A stretch of DNA of 12,067 bases, from contig JAXIUW010191402.1 of NCBI GenBank assembly GCA_035591015.1, positions 1-12,067 on the forward strand, read 5' to 3'. Of this stretch, positions 1 to 6,969 are shown in pieces. Each line of letters opens with the position of its first letter. Within the stretch, counting starts at the first letter, position 1. The stretch is from Cephalothrix simula. Lineage: Eukaryota; Nemertea; Palaeonemertea; Archinemertea; Cephalotrichidae. The notes beneath the pieces are model-generated. The model did not search any database, was not told where the DNA came from, and saw only the letters and a list, made by a program, of their open reading frames with translations. The position numbers and the translations under genes were made by a program.

Positions 1-154
1 CTTTATCGAAAAGTGACAATTGGCCAAATCCCAATTTCCCTGACTTTCCATGTTTTGACAAAATTCCCTGACTTTTGCCTGACTTTTGAAGGCTAAAATG
101 AAATTCCCTGACTTTTCCCTGATTTCCAGATTTTCCAGGTGGCTGGCCACCCTG
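1..154 (-). mobile_element. Terminal fragment of a CAGGGTGGCC-type DNA transposon
   Basis: Read on the minus strand, this block begins CAGGGTGGCC at position 154 and continues with repeated short modules. The plus strand shows CCCTGACTTT at 38-47, 66-75 and 106-115, a GCCTGACTTTT variant at 77-87 and CCCTGATTTCC at 117-127. Modules of this kind next to a CAGGGTGGC end are common at the termini of non-autonomous DNA transposons, often hAT-like, in many metazoan genomes; that link is from general knowledge. The outermost 19 bp (136-154) are nearly self-complementary, which is typical of a transposon tip. The other end and any transposase lie outside the window, so the superfamily and target duplication cannot be checked. 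Confidence 0.6.
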
Positions 155-160
155 ATATAT

Positions 161-236
161 CTCGAACCTCATTACGTATCATCTGGAGAACAGCGAGGCT
201 TCCTCGCTGTGGCGCCGCCATCAGAGTACGAGTAGA
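161..236. repeat. GC-rich dispersed repeat, copy 1 (full form)
   Basis: This 76-bp block recurs in direct orientation at 517-583. The stretches 172-198 and 208-236 match copy 2 at 528-554 and 555-583 without mismatch, and only the first 11 bp are diverged. Copy 1 carries nine extra bases (199-207) that complete a hairpin at 191-209. It starts seven bases inside the transposon tip that ends at 154 and is much richer in GC and CpG than its surroundings. In one plus frame both copies read SSGEQRG, then VAPPSEYE, then the same TAG (233-235 here), and the 9-bp difference keeps that frame. This could be chance, because any multiple of three would do so. The repeat family was not recognised. Confidence 0.8.
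191..209. repeat. Hairpin inside repeat copy 1
   Basis: CAGCGAGG (191-198), a CTT spacer and CCTCGCTG (202-209) form a perfect 8-bp inverted repeat. Copy 2 has lost the spacer and six bases of the right arm, which fits slippage or deletion at a hairpin. Confidence 0.85.
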
Positions 237-317
237 CTGCTGAGCTACCCGTAAACGAGAGAGCGGCCGATTGATGCGGCACATTATAGAGTTATTCCAC
301 GCTTTTTTTTGGGAGTA

Positions 318-366
318 AAATACGAAACAGTTATTTGCGCCCCTCGTGCAATAACTGCTCGTATTT
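318..366. repeat. Imperfect inverted repeat with ~20-bp arms
   Basis: The left arm (318-338, AAATACGA..CAGTTATT.GC) pairs with the right arm (348-366, GCAATAACTG..TCGTATTT), with two mismatches and one bulged T around a 9-base CpG-containing loop. The right-arm core CGTGCAATAAC recurs at once at 369-379 in direct orientation. It looks like a small decayed foldback or MITE fragment between the two GC-rich repeat copies. Confidence 0.6.
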
Positions 367-385
367 CACGTGCAATAACAGTTTA

Positions 386-458
386 ATTCAACGGTTTCTC
401 AATGTTATCCAAGAAATAACAATTACACTATATGCACAACCGTTGACCACCGTTGAAT
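386..458. repeat. Inverted repeat ATTCAACGGT/ACCGTTGAAT
   Basis: A perfect 10-bp inverted repeat (386-395 and 449-458) encloses 53 bp, and partial matching continues outward on both sides. A third partial copy, ACCGTTGA, lies just inside the right arm around 439-446. It may be the ends of a very short element. No target duplication was identified. Confidence 0.5.
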
Positions 459-516
459 AAATGTCGTTATCCGAACTCGGCCTTGTCCTATGACATTATC
501 TTTATCCTTCAATTAT

Positions 517-583
517 CTAGAAACTCCTTACGTATCATCTGGAGAACAGCGAGGTGTGGCGCCGCCATCAGAGTACGAGTAGA
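517..583. repeat. GC-rich dispersed repeat, copy 2 (9-bp deletion)
   Basis: This is the second direct copy of the repeat at 161-236, identical across 56 bases apart from absence of the nine bases that close the hairpin in copy 1. The high identity suggests recent duplication, gene conversion, or two insertions of a young family. After position 583 the copies diverge completely: copy 1 continues into CTGCTGAGCTACCCG and copy 2 into a purine-rich stretch. So the shared boundary on the right is sharp. The 65-codon plus frame that starts inside it (554-751) is low in complexity and not credible as a gene. Confidence 0.8.
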
Positions 584-745
584 GGAAAAGGCGCCGAAAC
601 TCATCCACCTGAAGTGGAAACTCTGATGGTTCCTCCTGATGATCTCCTCACCAAGTCTACGTCGGGAGTTTTTACAGTTACATTTACCCCTTATTTATTA
701 AGCTTACATCCTTTACATTTGACGACCAGAACGTGCTTAGGACTA

Positions 746-840
746 CTCTAGTGAACGAGAGGATTTATCTCCCCCTACCGTCGAAAAATAGTTCGAAATA
801 CACAATGAGGGGGGTATGAGAACAGGTTTTTTTAAACAAA
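746..840. repeat. Diverged dispersed repeat, copy A
   Basis: This stretch aligns, with small gaps, to 2616-2725. Shared landmarks in order are CTCT.GT.AACGA, GAGGA, TTTAT, CCTACCGTC, a G-run block, and T6-7AAA. The order and spacing of five landmarks make shared descent more likely than chance, but identity is modest. The family was not recognised. Confidence 0.45.
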
Positions 841-940
841 CTAGCTTAGGACTAGATTTTCGATCAACGATTTAAAAGAAACTGCGCGGATCTTGTGGAT
901 GTAGGTGCAGGTGTGGGCGCTCCCCCTCCGTACGTACCTT

Positions 941-991
941 TATGGCCAAATGTAAAAAATTGTTAAATAACAACATTTATATTTGGTCATA
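941..991. repeat. Imperfect inverted repeat
   Basis: TATGGCCAAATGTAAAAAATTGTTA (arm 941-965) is matched in reverse complement by 968-991 with only a few differences and almost no loop. It could be a very short MITE or a cruciform-prone site. The adjoining stretch 870-940 is locally GC-rich (CGCGG, GGGCGC, CCCCCTCCG) and holds no recognisable gene. Confidence 0.5.
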
Positions 992-1555
992 GATGGAATA
1001 ACTTATGTGTATCCCATTCATTTTCTTGTTGTTCATCTCATTCAATTTTATCTCGAAATCTACTTTTCTACCATTTTTCATATGTTTTAGTTTCTTTCAT
1101 GTGATAACTAACTTTTTTATTATTATACGTTTTAATGTATGGATAAGATTTTTCAGTGATCAAAAGTCACCTGTGGGCAGGGGACCTACTTTCTCAATAA
1201 AGTCTTTTCCACTACAAGTAGTTCAACTACAATCAGTACAGGAAACCAATACTACAGCATCAATAATACCTCATCATTACTGAATAATCTAATTTAGCTA
1301 GAAACGATTTTTCTAAATAATTGTCAGAAAGAGCAATTATTCAGCCATTGACAAAGTGGCGACAAATTATTCCGTCGCGTAGCGCATATGGAAACTAATT
1401 AAATTCACAACTGTTTTCAATGATAAGGAATTAGCCAAATAAATTATTATTTTCCGTTCCTCGAACCATAAGTTTCGGTTGATAATACAAATTTACCGGT
1501 TTAAGAACAGTGAACTTGTTAAGGTCAGGAAAATATAGAATGCCAAATTCAACAT
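992..1555. other. AT-rich stretch without recognisable gene
   Basis: The part from 1005 to about 1140 is very pyrimidine-rich. The 92-codon plus frame there (1005-1283) consists mainly of Phe, Ile and Ser from T-rich codons, so it looks compositional rather than coding. A small perfect hairpin, AATAATTG (1316-1323) against CAATTATT (1334-1341), is the only structure seen. The rest shows no repeat or motif that I can support. Confidence 0.5.
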
Positions 1556-1750
1556 TCTCCCAGCACTGCCCAGCATTATATGGAGAACTTCTCCCACTTG
1601 TGAAACTCCCAAGCACTTTATTGAAAATTCTGCAAGCATCGGAAACTCCCTCAGCATTAGAAACTGTCCTATAAATCCTTCAGCATTACGAAAATCACTA
1701 CCAGCACTACAAAAGCATCAGCATTACCGAAAATCTCCCAGCAAATTATG
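1556..1750. repeat. Degenerate minisatellite with CAGCATTA-type units
   Basis: A short motif recurs through about 195 bp: CAGCACTGC, CAGCATTATATGGA, AAGCACTTTATTGAAAATTC, CAAGCATCGGAAACTCC, CAGCATTAGAAACTG, CAGCATTACGAAAATC, CAGCACTAC, CAGCATTACCGAAAATC, CAGCAAATTA. The apparent consensus is close to CAGCATTA.GAAAATCTCC, with variable spacing of roughly 16-30 bases. The spacing and divergence indicate an old tandem repeat that has decayed. No coding role is apparent. Confidence 0.65.
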
Positions 1751-2203
1751 TGGCCCAAATTTCGTTAACACGCAGCAAATCACGTGACCACATTAAATGT
1801 TGAAGTCACGCCATGATTTTGACGCTTTGGTATTCCATAGGAAAAAGTAAAAATGAGCGAATTAAATTTTCAAAATTTACTTCGCTAAAATTTGTAAAAT
1901 TCAAGTTAGTTCAGAGAAATTTAGACTTTAGGGATAGCAAACTATTGTCTATCTCAGCGTCAATAAATATAAATCAGGGTATTTCAAATAGAGAGTGATT
2001 TTATGAAAAGCACTTAACCATCCTCAACGCAGGATAAATACTCCCCTCCCGCATTTACCCTGAAATGACCTATACCACCAGTTCATTTTGTGAACGCGTT
2101 CGATCGGGGGCGATCGTTATGCCATTTGGTAATCATATTTGTCAAAACGTATAATAAATTAGTGCAATAAAATAATGACATCTATCTCATTTTCTCAGTG
2201 ACC
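1751..2203. other. AT-rich stretch without recognisable gene
   Basis: The 61-codon frame at 1813-1998 is AT-rich with no recognisable domain. Around 2100-2115 there are two CGATCG palindromes separated by four G bases, a minor local feature. Nothing else could be supported. Confidence 0.45.
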
Positions 2204-2236
2204 TTGTGTATAATTGGTTGGTTTACATATACACAA
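2204..2236. repeat. Hairpin TTGTGTATA/TATACACAA
   Basis: A perfect 9-bp inverted repeat (2204-2212 and 2228-2236) surrounds a 15-base loop. It lies 20 bp upstream of the palindrome pair at 2257-2292. Confidence 0.55.
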
Positions 2237-2256
2237 AATTATGGCATGTGATATCC

Positions 2257-2292
2257 TTAAGCTTAAAACTGCCGGAAATATATCCGGAAGTT
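2257..2292. repeat. Two abutting palindromes
   Basis: The 10-bp perfect palindrome TTAAGCTTAA (2257-2266) directly abuts a 26-bp near-perfect palindrome (2267-2292) built as AACT.CCGGA.ATAT.TCCGG.AGTT. The second has a single mismatched pair at each of two symmetric positions. Such structures may be transposon tips, excision scars or binding sites for dimeric proteins. The sequence does not decide between these. Confidence 0.55.
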
Positions 2293-2615
2293 AAAATATG
2301 TCTTTAGCTGATAGGAGGTTGTATTCTATAACCGCGCCAAAAACTTCCAAAGTCCCATCAGAGCGAGATAAGAATTGCTTAACAACGCGAAAAGCAAAGA
2401 GATATGGCTGAATTGTAATAACTTTTACAATCCCGTTTTCACCTAGAAGCATTTCAAAGCCAATATTGAGTTTGTTACAAATTCAGGGTTTAGAATCGAG
2501 CGGAAATTGAAGAATCCATAGCGCTTTATAATAAAATCATCACGAAATCGTCAACAGAAATTCAAAATGACTGAGCTGGAAATAGGACTGTTAATATGTA
2601 TACACCCATCTTTTA
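2293..2615. other. No recognisable feature
   Basis: AT-rich sequence with no open frame of note, no tandem repeat, and no clear inverted repeat found by eye on either strand. Confidence 0.4.
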
Positions 2616-2725
2616 CTCTTGTAAACGAACGAGGAAATTTATTTTCCTACCGTCAAATATAACCACCAGTCGACCCCATGGGGAAGGGGGTGGGGGTGAT
2701 CGAATCCGTTTTTTAAAACGACCCA
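2616..2725. repeat. Diverged dispersed repeat, copy B, with G-runs
   Basis: This is the partner of 746-840, sharing landmarks in the same order. It also contains the palindrome CCCCATGGGG (2674-2683) that runs into a G-rich block with runs at 2680-2683, 2686-2690 and 2692-2696. Copy A has a shorter G-run block (six Gs) at the corresponding place, so the G-runs have expanded here or contracted there. Confidence 0.45.
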
Positions 2726-3060
2726 TCCTTATCCATGTCCATACTTGAAAAGTCTGAAATTTCAAGCCTTCGGTTAGTTTTTAAAATACCGTATAATCCT
2801 AAATAATATTACACGTAAACTTTTAATTGGTACGGTATAACATCGCCTCATGGGGTCATCGATGAAATTTTACCGTAACCCTCAAACTGAACTTAGGCTT
2901 TAATCCCGCCATCGAAACATGGCCATAAAAATTATAAAACAACCTCTAACCCTATCCCTTACCAATATAACATCAACACATAGAATCACTTTTACTTTAA
3001 GACGCCATGTTAGTTCGTGAGCGAGGGTATTGGTTGGCACCACCATGAAGACTCTCCGCT
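2726..3060. other. No recognisable gene; TACCGTA/TACGGTA pair
   Basis: The only structure noticed is TACCGTA (2787-2793) against TACGGTA (2831-2837), a 7-bp inverted repeat, with another ACCGTAA near 2873. Nothing reads as coding. Confidence 0.4.
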
Positions 3061-3094
3061 ATCCATTAGGGTAGGTAGGTCGACCTGAATGGAT
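3061..3094. repeat. Inverted repeat around AGGTCGACCT
   Basis: ATCCATT (3061-3067) and AATGGAT (3088-3094) are complementary, and between them lies the 10-bp palindrome AGGTCGACCT (3077-3086). It is off centre, so this is a compound rather than a simple hairpin. Confidence 0.4.
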
Positions 3095-3651
3095 ATTTTC
3101 AGCTTTAGCAACATCTCCCAACCTTAAATTTCGTTTAAAGAGGGAAAAACCTTAACACGAATCTAAATGAATGAGGAAGACATAAATTTTCCCAACGAAA
3201 ATGTTGAGGTAATTGGATTCAGGATTCAGGTCGAAACACCTGCGACAGTCTCCTTCGAAGACGTAGATTAAATCAAAATACATAATGATTGATCCTGAAG
3301 AAACCCAATGCCTTCATTAGAGTCGGATAAGAAATAGTAAAGTCTATTCAGATAAATCAGCGCGACAAGAGCGCCGTCTGTAAATAACACAGGTTACACT
3401 CTGTGCACAATAAGTCCGCACGCGAGACAGTCAGCAATTTATCTATGAATCGATGGTACGAGAACATCGCCGTTTTGAATTTGGTAGCATATTCCTTGAG
3501 TGGTCAATCAATACTTAAGTGGTGCCGATTTTAGAGGCTTCATATACCTTCTCATACTTGGTAAGTACAGTGGTAAGTATTTACAGTTATTGGTTAGTAC
3601 ACTAAAAAAAATATCAGTAAAATTACGTGAATTAACTAGGTATTTTTAGGG
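3095..3651. other. No recognisable gene
   Basis: A small hairpin CAGGT/ACCTG (3227-3231 and 3238-3242) is present. Two GGTAAGTA sequences sit 12 bases apart near 3560-3579 and match the animal 5' splice-donor consensus. No open frame leads up to them convincingly, so they are recorded and not called as an exon boundary. Confidence 0.4.
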
Positions 3652-3751
3652 GAAAATTCATCCAGGGTTAATTGACTCGGGATGGTTTGTACCGGGGCGA
3701 ATTGTCAATTTCGGGGACGAATTGTCCCGGGATCAATTGGAGTGAATTTTC
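3652..3751. repeat. Short tandem repeat with CGGGGACGAATTGTCC-type units inside a 9-bp inverted repeat
   Basis: Five degenerate units of 13-19 bp follow one another: 3665-3677 (GGGTTAATTGACT), 3678-3692 (CGGGATGGTTTGTAC), 3693-3711 (CGGGGCGAATTGTCAATTT), 3712-3727 (CGGGGACGAATTGTCC) and 3728-3743 (CGGGATCAATTGGAGT). GAAAATTCA (3652-3660) and TGAATTTTC (3743-3751) flank them as a perfect inverted repeat. The block is much more GC-rich than its surroundings. It may be the core of a small mobile element. A plus frame of 98 codons (3682-3978) starts inside it and resembles nothing I recognise. Confidence 0.6.
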
Positions 3752-4301
3752 ATGGAACACACAATGGCTATGGTAATAATCGAGCAGATTCAGATCGATG
3801 TTGTATTGATCGGCTGACTTCTCGTGTACAGCGTCTATGGCATATATGGTCTATAGTCCCCCAACACCAAGTAAAAATAAAAGGGACGCACAGAACGCTA
3901 CAAATGATAATTTCAGTCAGAAGCATTAGGGGTTCTATGGAAAAAGTGAAGTCCAACACTTTAGAAAATTACTTGTAAATAAAAAACACATTTCTGACAT
4001 TAACCTTCATGTCCCACAAGTCCTTAATCAATGGATTCCATTATAGTATTAGACACTGCATCAATTAATGATTGTCGTGATAGTTGACACATATTCAAGC
4101 TTCTTTCAGCTTCAGCATGGGATATGGGATAAATTAGAAGGCCGAATTATTTAACCCTTACCGTTGAATCTATATAAGGGCATCTTATCATAAGCACAAG
4201 TATAAGTACGTGCAGTGCTATCCATGCGTAAGGGTGCAGTACACTACTGATTAACTGTAAAGCCAAATGAGCTATATGTATCAAACGTGAATGTAATATC
4301 T
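3752..4301. other. No recognisable gene
   Basis: Frames on both strands overlap around 3768-3959 and at 4147-4335. None shows a domain. CTATATAAGG near 4170 resembles a TATA box, but no credible transcript body follows. Confidence 0.4.
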
Positions 4302-4338
4302 GTAATGCATATAGTATCATGCATATAGTATGCATTAC
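4302..4338. repeat. Inverted repeat with internal 14-bp tandem duplication
   Basis: GTAATGCATA (4302-4311) pairs with TATGCATTAC (4329-4338). Inside, TGCATATAGTAT occurs twice in direct orientation (4306-4317 and 4320-4331), 14 bp apart. Weaker complementarity continues outward on both sides. A (CTTCAT)3 microsatellite lies nearby at 4397-4414. Confidence 0.55.
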
Positions 4339-4465
4339 ATCTATAACAAATCACAGAGCAAAGAATGCGTGTCTGTTTTAGTCAGGCAAAAATAGACTTC
4401 ATCTTCATCTTCATGTAAAAGGCCGTTATTACAAAACCCCTTCAATCAAGGTTACATCTTCCCCT

Positions 4466-4625
4466 TTAAGGCTGTTCTAGAGTCACCATATGCATCGCCA
4501 GCGAAAATATTCGCCAGAGATCAGATATGAGAGCGCAGGAACCGTAACATTTTTATTCAATACATAATATTACAAAGCTTCGGCGCTCTGATATCTGTTC
4601 GCTGACTCTGTGAGAATAGCCTTTA
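4466..4625. mobile_element. Probable MITE, ~160 bp, with nested hairpins
   Basis: The left end (4466-4485, TTAAGGCTGTTCTAGAGTCA) matches the reverse complement of the right end (4603-4625) apart from one G/A substitution, an extra A and a three-base insertion. Deeper inside, CAGATATGAGAGCGC (4522-4536) pairs with GCGCTCTGATATCTG (4583-4597) with one mismatch in 15. TA dinucleotides lie at or just outside both ends (4467-4468 and 4624-4625), which would suit a Tc1/mariner-type TA insertion. There is no coding capacity. Terminal inverted repeats, small size and internal foldback together define a MITE; the superfamily is an inference. Confidence 0.6.
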
Positions 4626-4626
4626 G

Positions 4627-5187
4627 AGTTTGCGTTCCCCACAGTTTACATGTAGATATGGGAGGAACACGACGTCATGAGTTTGGGCATTATGAATGCA
4701 ATATGCGGTATTGAATCCAGCATTTTTAGCAGACCGTCTCCCGCCGTTTCTTCGTCAACTGCAAACGATACGACGGAAATCTGTGTCACATTACAAGGAA
4801 AAATTTGTTAAGCCATTGGTTATCGATATGTGAACAAAACAAACATACTGTAGAAATTACTTAAGCATCCAGGATTTTGTGATAATTCGGTATTTTTGCC
4901 GTTACAATGGTTGTTGAAACATGGATACATGTGTCAACAGTGATGAAATGAATACCATTTTTAACGTTGTAAGAACAAAAATGTCTTTTGATTTCCTTTG
5001 ATTTTAGAAAATGTGGGGAAATGATATTCGATCTAACGATCTTTTGAAGACATGTCGAGAGAAAATGAAGGTAATGAAAAAAATTGATTTGGCGACAAAA
5101 AAGCTACACTGCACTGGAACTTAAAAGAGTGATTTCAAATGAACGTCTTTATGTAAACTACAATTTATTTCAAATCCCAAAGCTCAT
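4627..5187. other. No recognisable gene
   Basis: AT-rich sequence with no long open frame, tandem repeat or clear inverted repeat noticed. Confidence 0.4.
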
Positions 5188-5226
5188 ATTGGATGAACCT
5201 CAGCTTTTAAAGCTATAAAATCCAAT
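5188..5226. repeat. Nested inverted repeat
   Basis: ATTGGAT (5188-5194) pairs with ATCCAAT (5220-5226), and the interval contains the 13-bp palindrome AGCTTTTAAAGCT (5202-5214). Confidence 0.5.
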
Positions 5227-5282
5227 AAACCATATCTCCATTGCATAAGTCAGACGTTATACCGATAAGGGAGCTAACCGAG

Positions 5283-5307
5283 AAATTTAATTTCTGAAAT
5301 TGAATTT
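5283..5307. repeat. AT-rich near-perfect palindrome
   Basis: Arms 5283-5294 and 5296-5307 are complementary in 11 of 12 positions around a single T. It lies about 150 bp before the CACGTG-rich element. Confidence 0.5.
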
Positions 5308-5453
5308 TTAAGCAGCGAAGAAGGGTTTAATAACCTTTCCAAAACGATAAATTTACGACTTAAAGAGATTAGCGTATATCTTCGTGACTTACTTTGTTTT
5401 TTGTATTAGACAAAATGAAATACAGGCCAAGGAGAGGTTATGATGATGCCGCT

Positions 5454-5966
5454 CCTTACGAAAAATGTACACGTGTTTTCTTGTGAAAAACACGTGTTTT
5501 TGCCAAAACAGCGTGTTTCTGAGTGTCTGTAACAAAAACACGTGTTTGATCAAAGAAAACACATGTCTTTTTCAAAAACACGTATCTCATGAAACACATG
5601 TTTAATATTAGGCGTGTTTCTTATTTCCGAAACACGTGTCTCTTGAAAGACACGCTCTTTTTAGATAAAGGCACGTGTCTTAGGAAACATCTCCCTAAAA
5701 TATACGTGTTTCTTTTCTCCGAAACACGCGTCTCATGAAAGACATGCTCTTTTGAGATGAAAACACGTGTCTCAGAAAACATGTCCCTAAAATATACGCG
5801 TTTCTTTTCTTCGAAACACGCGTCTTATGAAAGACATGCTCTTTTGAGATGAAAACACGTGTCTCAGAAAACACACGTGTGAATTTTTCCGAAAAACACA
5901 CGTGTTTTTCATGAAATAAGACACGTGTTTTTTTCTCTCAAAAACACGTGTACATTTTTCGCAAGG
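5454..5966. mobile_element. CACGTG-rich inverted-repeat element, ~513 bp
   Basis: The ends are a 21-bp perfect inverted repeat (5459-5479 against 5941-5961). With one mismatch it extends to 26 bp (CCTT[A/G]CG outermost, 5454-5966), and weaker similarity reaches about 40 bp inward. Between the ends the palindrome CACGTG occurs eleven times, at 5470, 5491, 5539, 5633, 5672, 5764, 5856, 5874, 5899, 5922 and 5945, usually as AAACACGTGTTT or ACACGTGTCT, with many one-base variants (CACATG, CACGCG, TACGTG). The sites are non-randomly embedded in A-rich left and T-rich right flanks. The structure fits a non-autonomous foldback or MITE-like transposon. CACGTG is the core E-box bound by several bHLH proteins, which is general knowledge; binding here is only inference. 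Minus-strand frames of 62-68 codons inside it are products of the repeat. No clear target duplication was seen. Confidence 0.7.
5593..5868. repeat. Three tandem copies of a 92-bp unit
   Basis: The units are 5593-5684, 5685-5776 and 5777-5868, in exact 92-bp register (for example GAAACACG[T/C]GTCT starts at 5629, 5721 and 5813). The second and third are close to identical and share CCCTAAAATATACG, GACATGCTCTTTTGAGATG and AAAACACGTGTCTCAG. The first is older and diverged. One exact CACGTG falls at the same place near the end of each unit (5672, 5764, 5856). Unequal exchange within the element would explain it. Confidence 0.8.
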
Positions 5967-6969
5967 GGCTTTCATGAGGAAACGAGAAATAAGACCTGAG
6001 CAATGACTTCGAAAGCAATGAATATTCGGGTATTAAAGGGCTAGTTGCAAATATTTACTAAAATTTCTTTCACTGAGCATTTTTCTTGCAGGCGTAAAAG
6101 TTACAAGGAGAACGTAATCACAATAATTATCATCTACATTACCCAAAAATCAACATTAGCCCGAGGTAATAGGTAACACTAACACATTCGCACCGTAAAA
6201 ATGATCCAAATTTCAGAGCTCTGTCGCCTTAGGCATTCTTCAAATGCATGTGGATGCTTTCAAATCAGTATTGATCCGATATCTTGCCTTAGAGTATTTA
6301 CCAAAAAACGCCTAGATAACGTAGATAACTGCATTTAGGATCAATAGAATTAAAAATAACTTGTTTCTAAAAATTGCTGCATGAAATCTATTTATATTGT
6401 AGCATCGCCCATGAAAAGTTTTTTTTTCATTTTCATTGAGATGATATTACCGTGTATCTTACCATCTTAAGACACCAAGATTAATAGTTTCTTTGGCGAG
6501 AATATCGAAGCAGGTGGTAAACTCGATAATGATTAACTTGTTTTTGCCAATAATGATCTCCTAAGAACCAATTAACTATCATATGGTGTTGACGGGGTTG
6601 GTGTTCTCATAAAGGATGTAAATGAGCTAATTGAACAATGATGTGCAAAAAGGTGGGACATCACAAAGAGGCAATTTGAAGAAAAACAATGGTAAAGTTA
6701 ACGTAGTTGTTATGGAAAAAAAGGACATGTAATCGAAAACCCAAGCTGCCTGGGTGGAGACTTATTTAGTTGGGAGCTCTGATGGAAAAAAGAGCTTATG
6801 CTAAATTTGCCAAAACCACGGTTGAGCAACTTTCCAAAGATCACGTGACCTATACCAACTGAGTTCATTAAACTGTGAAAATTTTTTTTTTCAATTTGAA
6901 TGGTGCCAACGGGCATACTCATAAAAAAGTATTTACAAAAATTTTTTGGCCAAGGAACCAGTCATTACC
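5967..6969. other. AT-rich kilobase without recognisable gene
   Basis: No frame carries a recognisable domain; the 70-codon minus frame at 6710-6922 is not convincing. One exact 16-bp sequence, TGGGTGGAGACTTATT (6751-6766), recurs at 7670-7685. No inverted repeat of note was found by eye. Confidence 0.4.

Noticed and set aside
161-256. tRNA-like or SINE head on the minus strand (TAGCTCAGCAG and GGTTCGAG resemble A and B boxes)
   Set aside because: The boxes are about 79 bases apart, the presumed T-stem around GGTTCGAG does not pair, and copy 2 lacks the A-box part.
1005-1283. 92-codon plus-strand frame
   Set aside because: It is mainly Phe, Ile and Ser from T-rich sequence, with no domain and no support from context.
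2680-2696. Canonical G-quadruplex
   Set aside because: Only three runs of four or more G are present; a standard four-tract motif is not met.
3560-3579. Two GGTAAGTA splice-donor matches
   Set aside because: No credible exon ends at either site, and such 8-mers are expected occasionally in 12 kb.
3682-3978. 98-codon plus-strand frame, the longest in the window
   Set aside because: It starts inside a degenerate tandem repeat, has no recognisable domain, and a minus-strand frame covers the same bases.
4168-4180. CTATATAAGG as a TATA box
   Set aside because: AT-rich DNA gives such words often, and nothing downstream looks like a transcript or gene.
5454-5966. CRISPR-like repeat and spacer array
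   Set aside because: Spacing is irregular, the repeats are palindromic and degenerate, the spacers are not unique, and the window looks eukaryotic.
5695-5975. Two minus-strand frames with repeated Arg-Val-Phe segments
   Set aside because: They are translations of the 92-bp and CACGTG repeats; the similarity between them comes from the DNA repeat.
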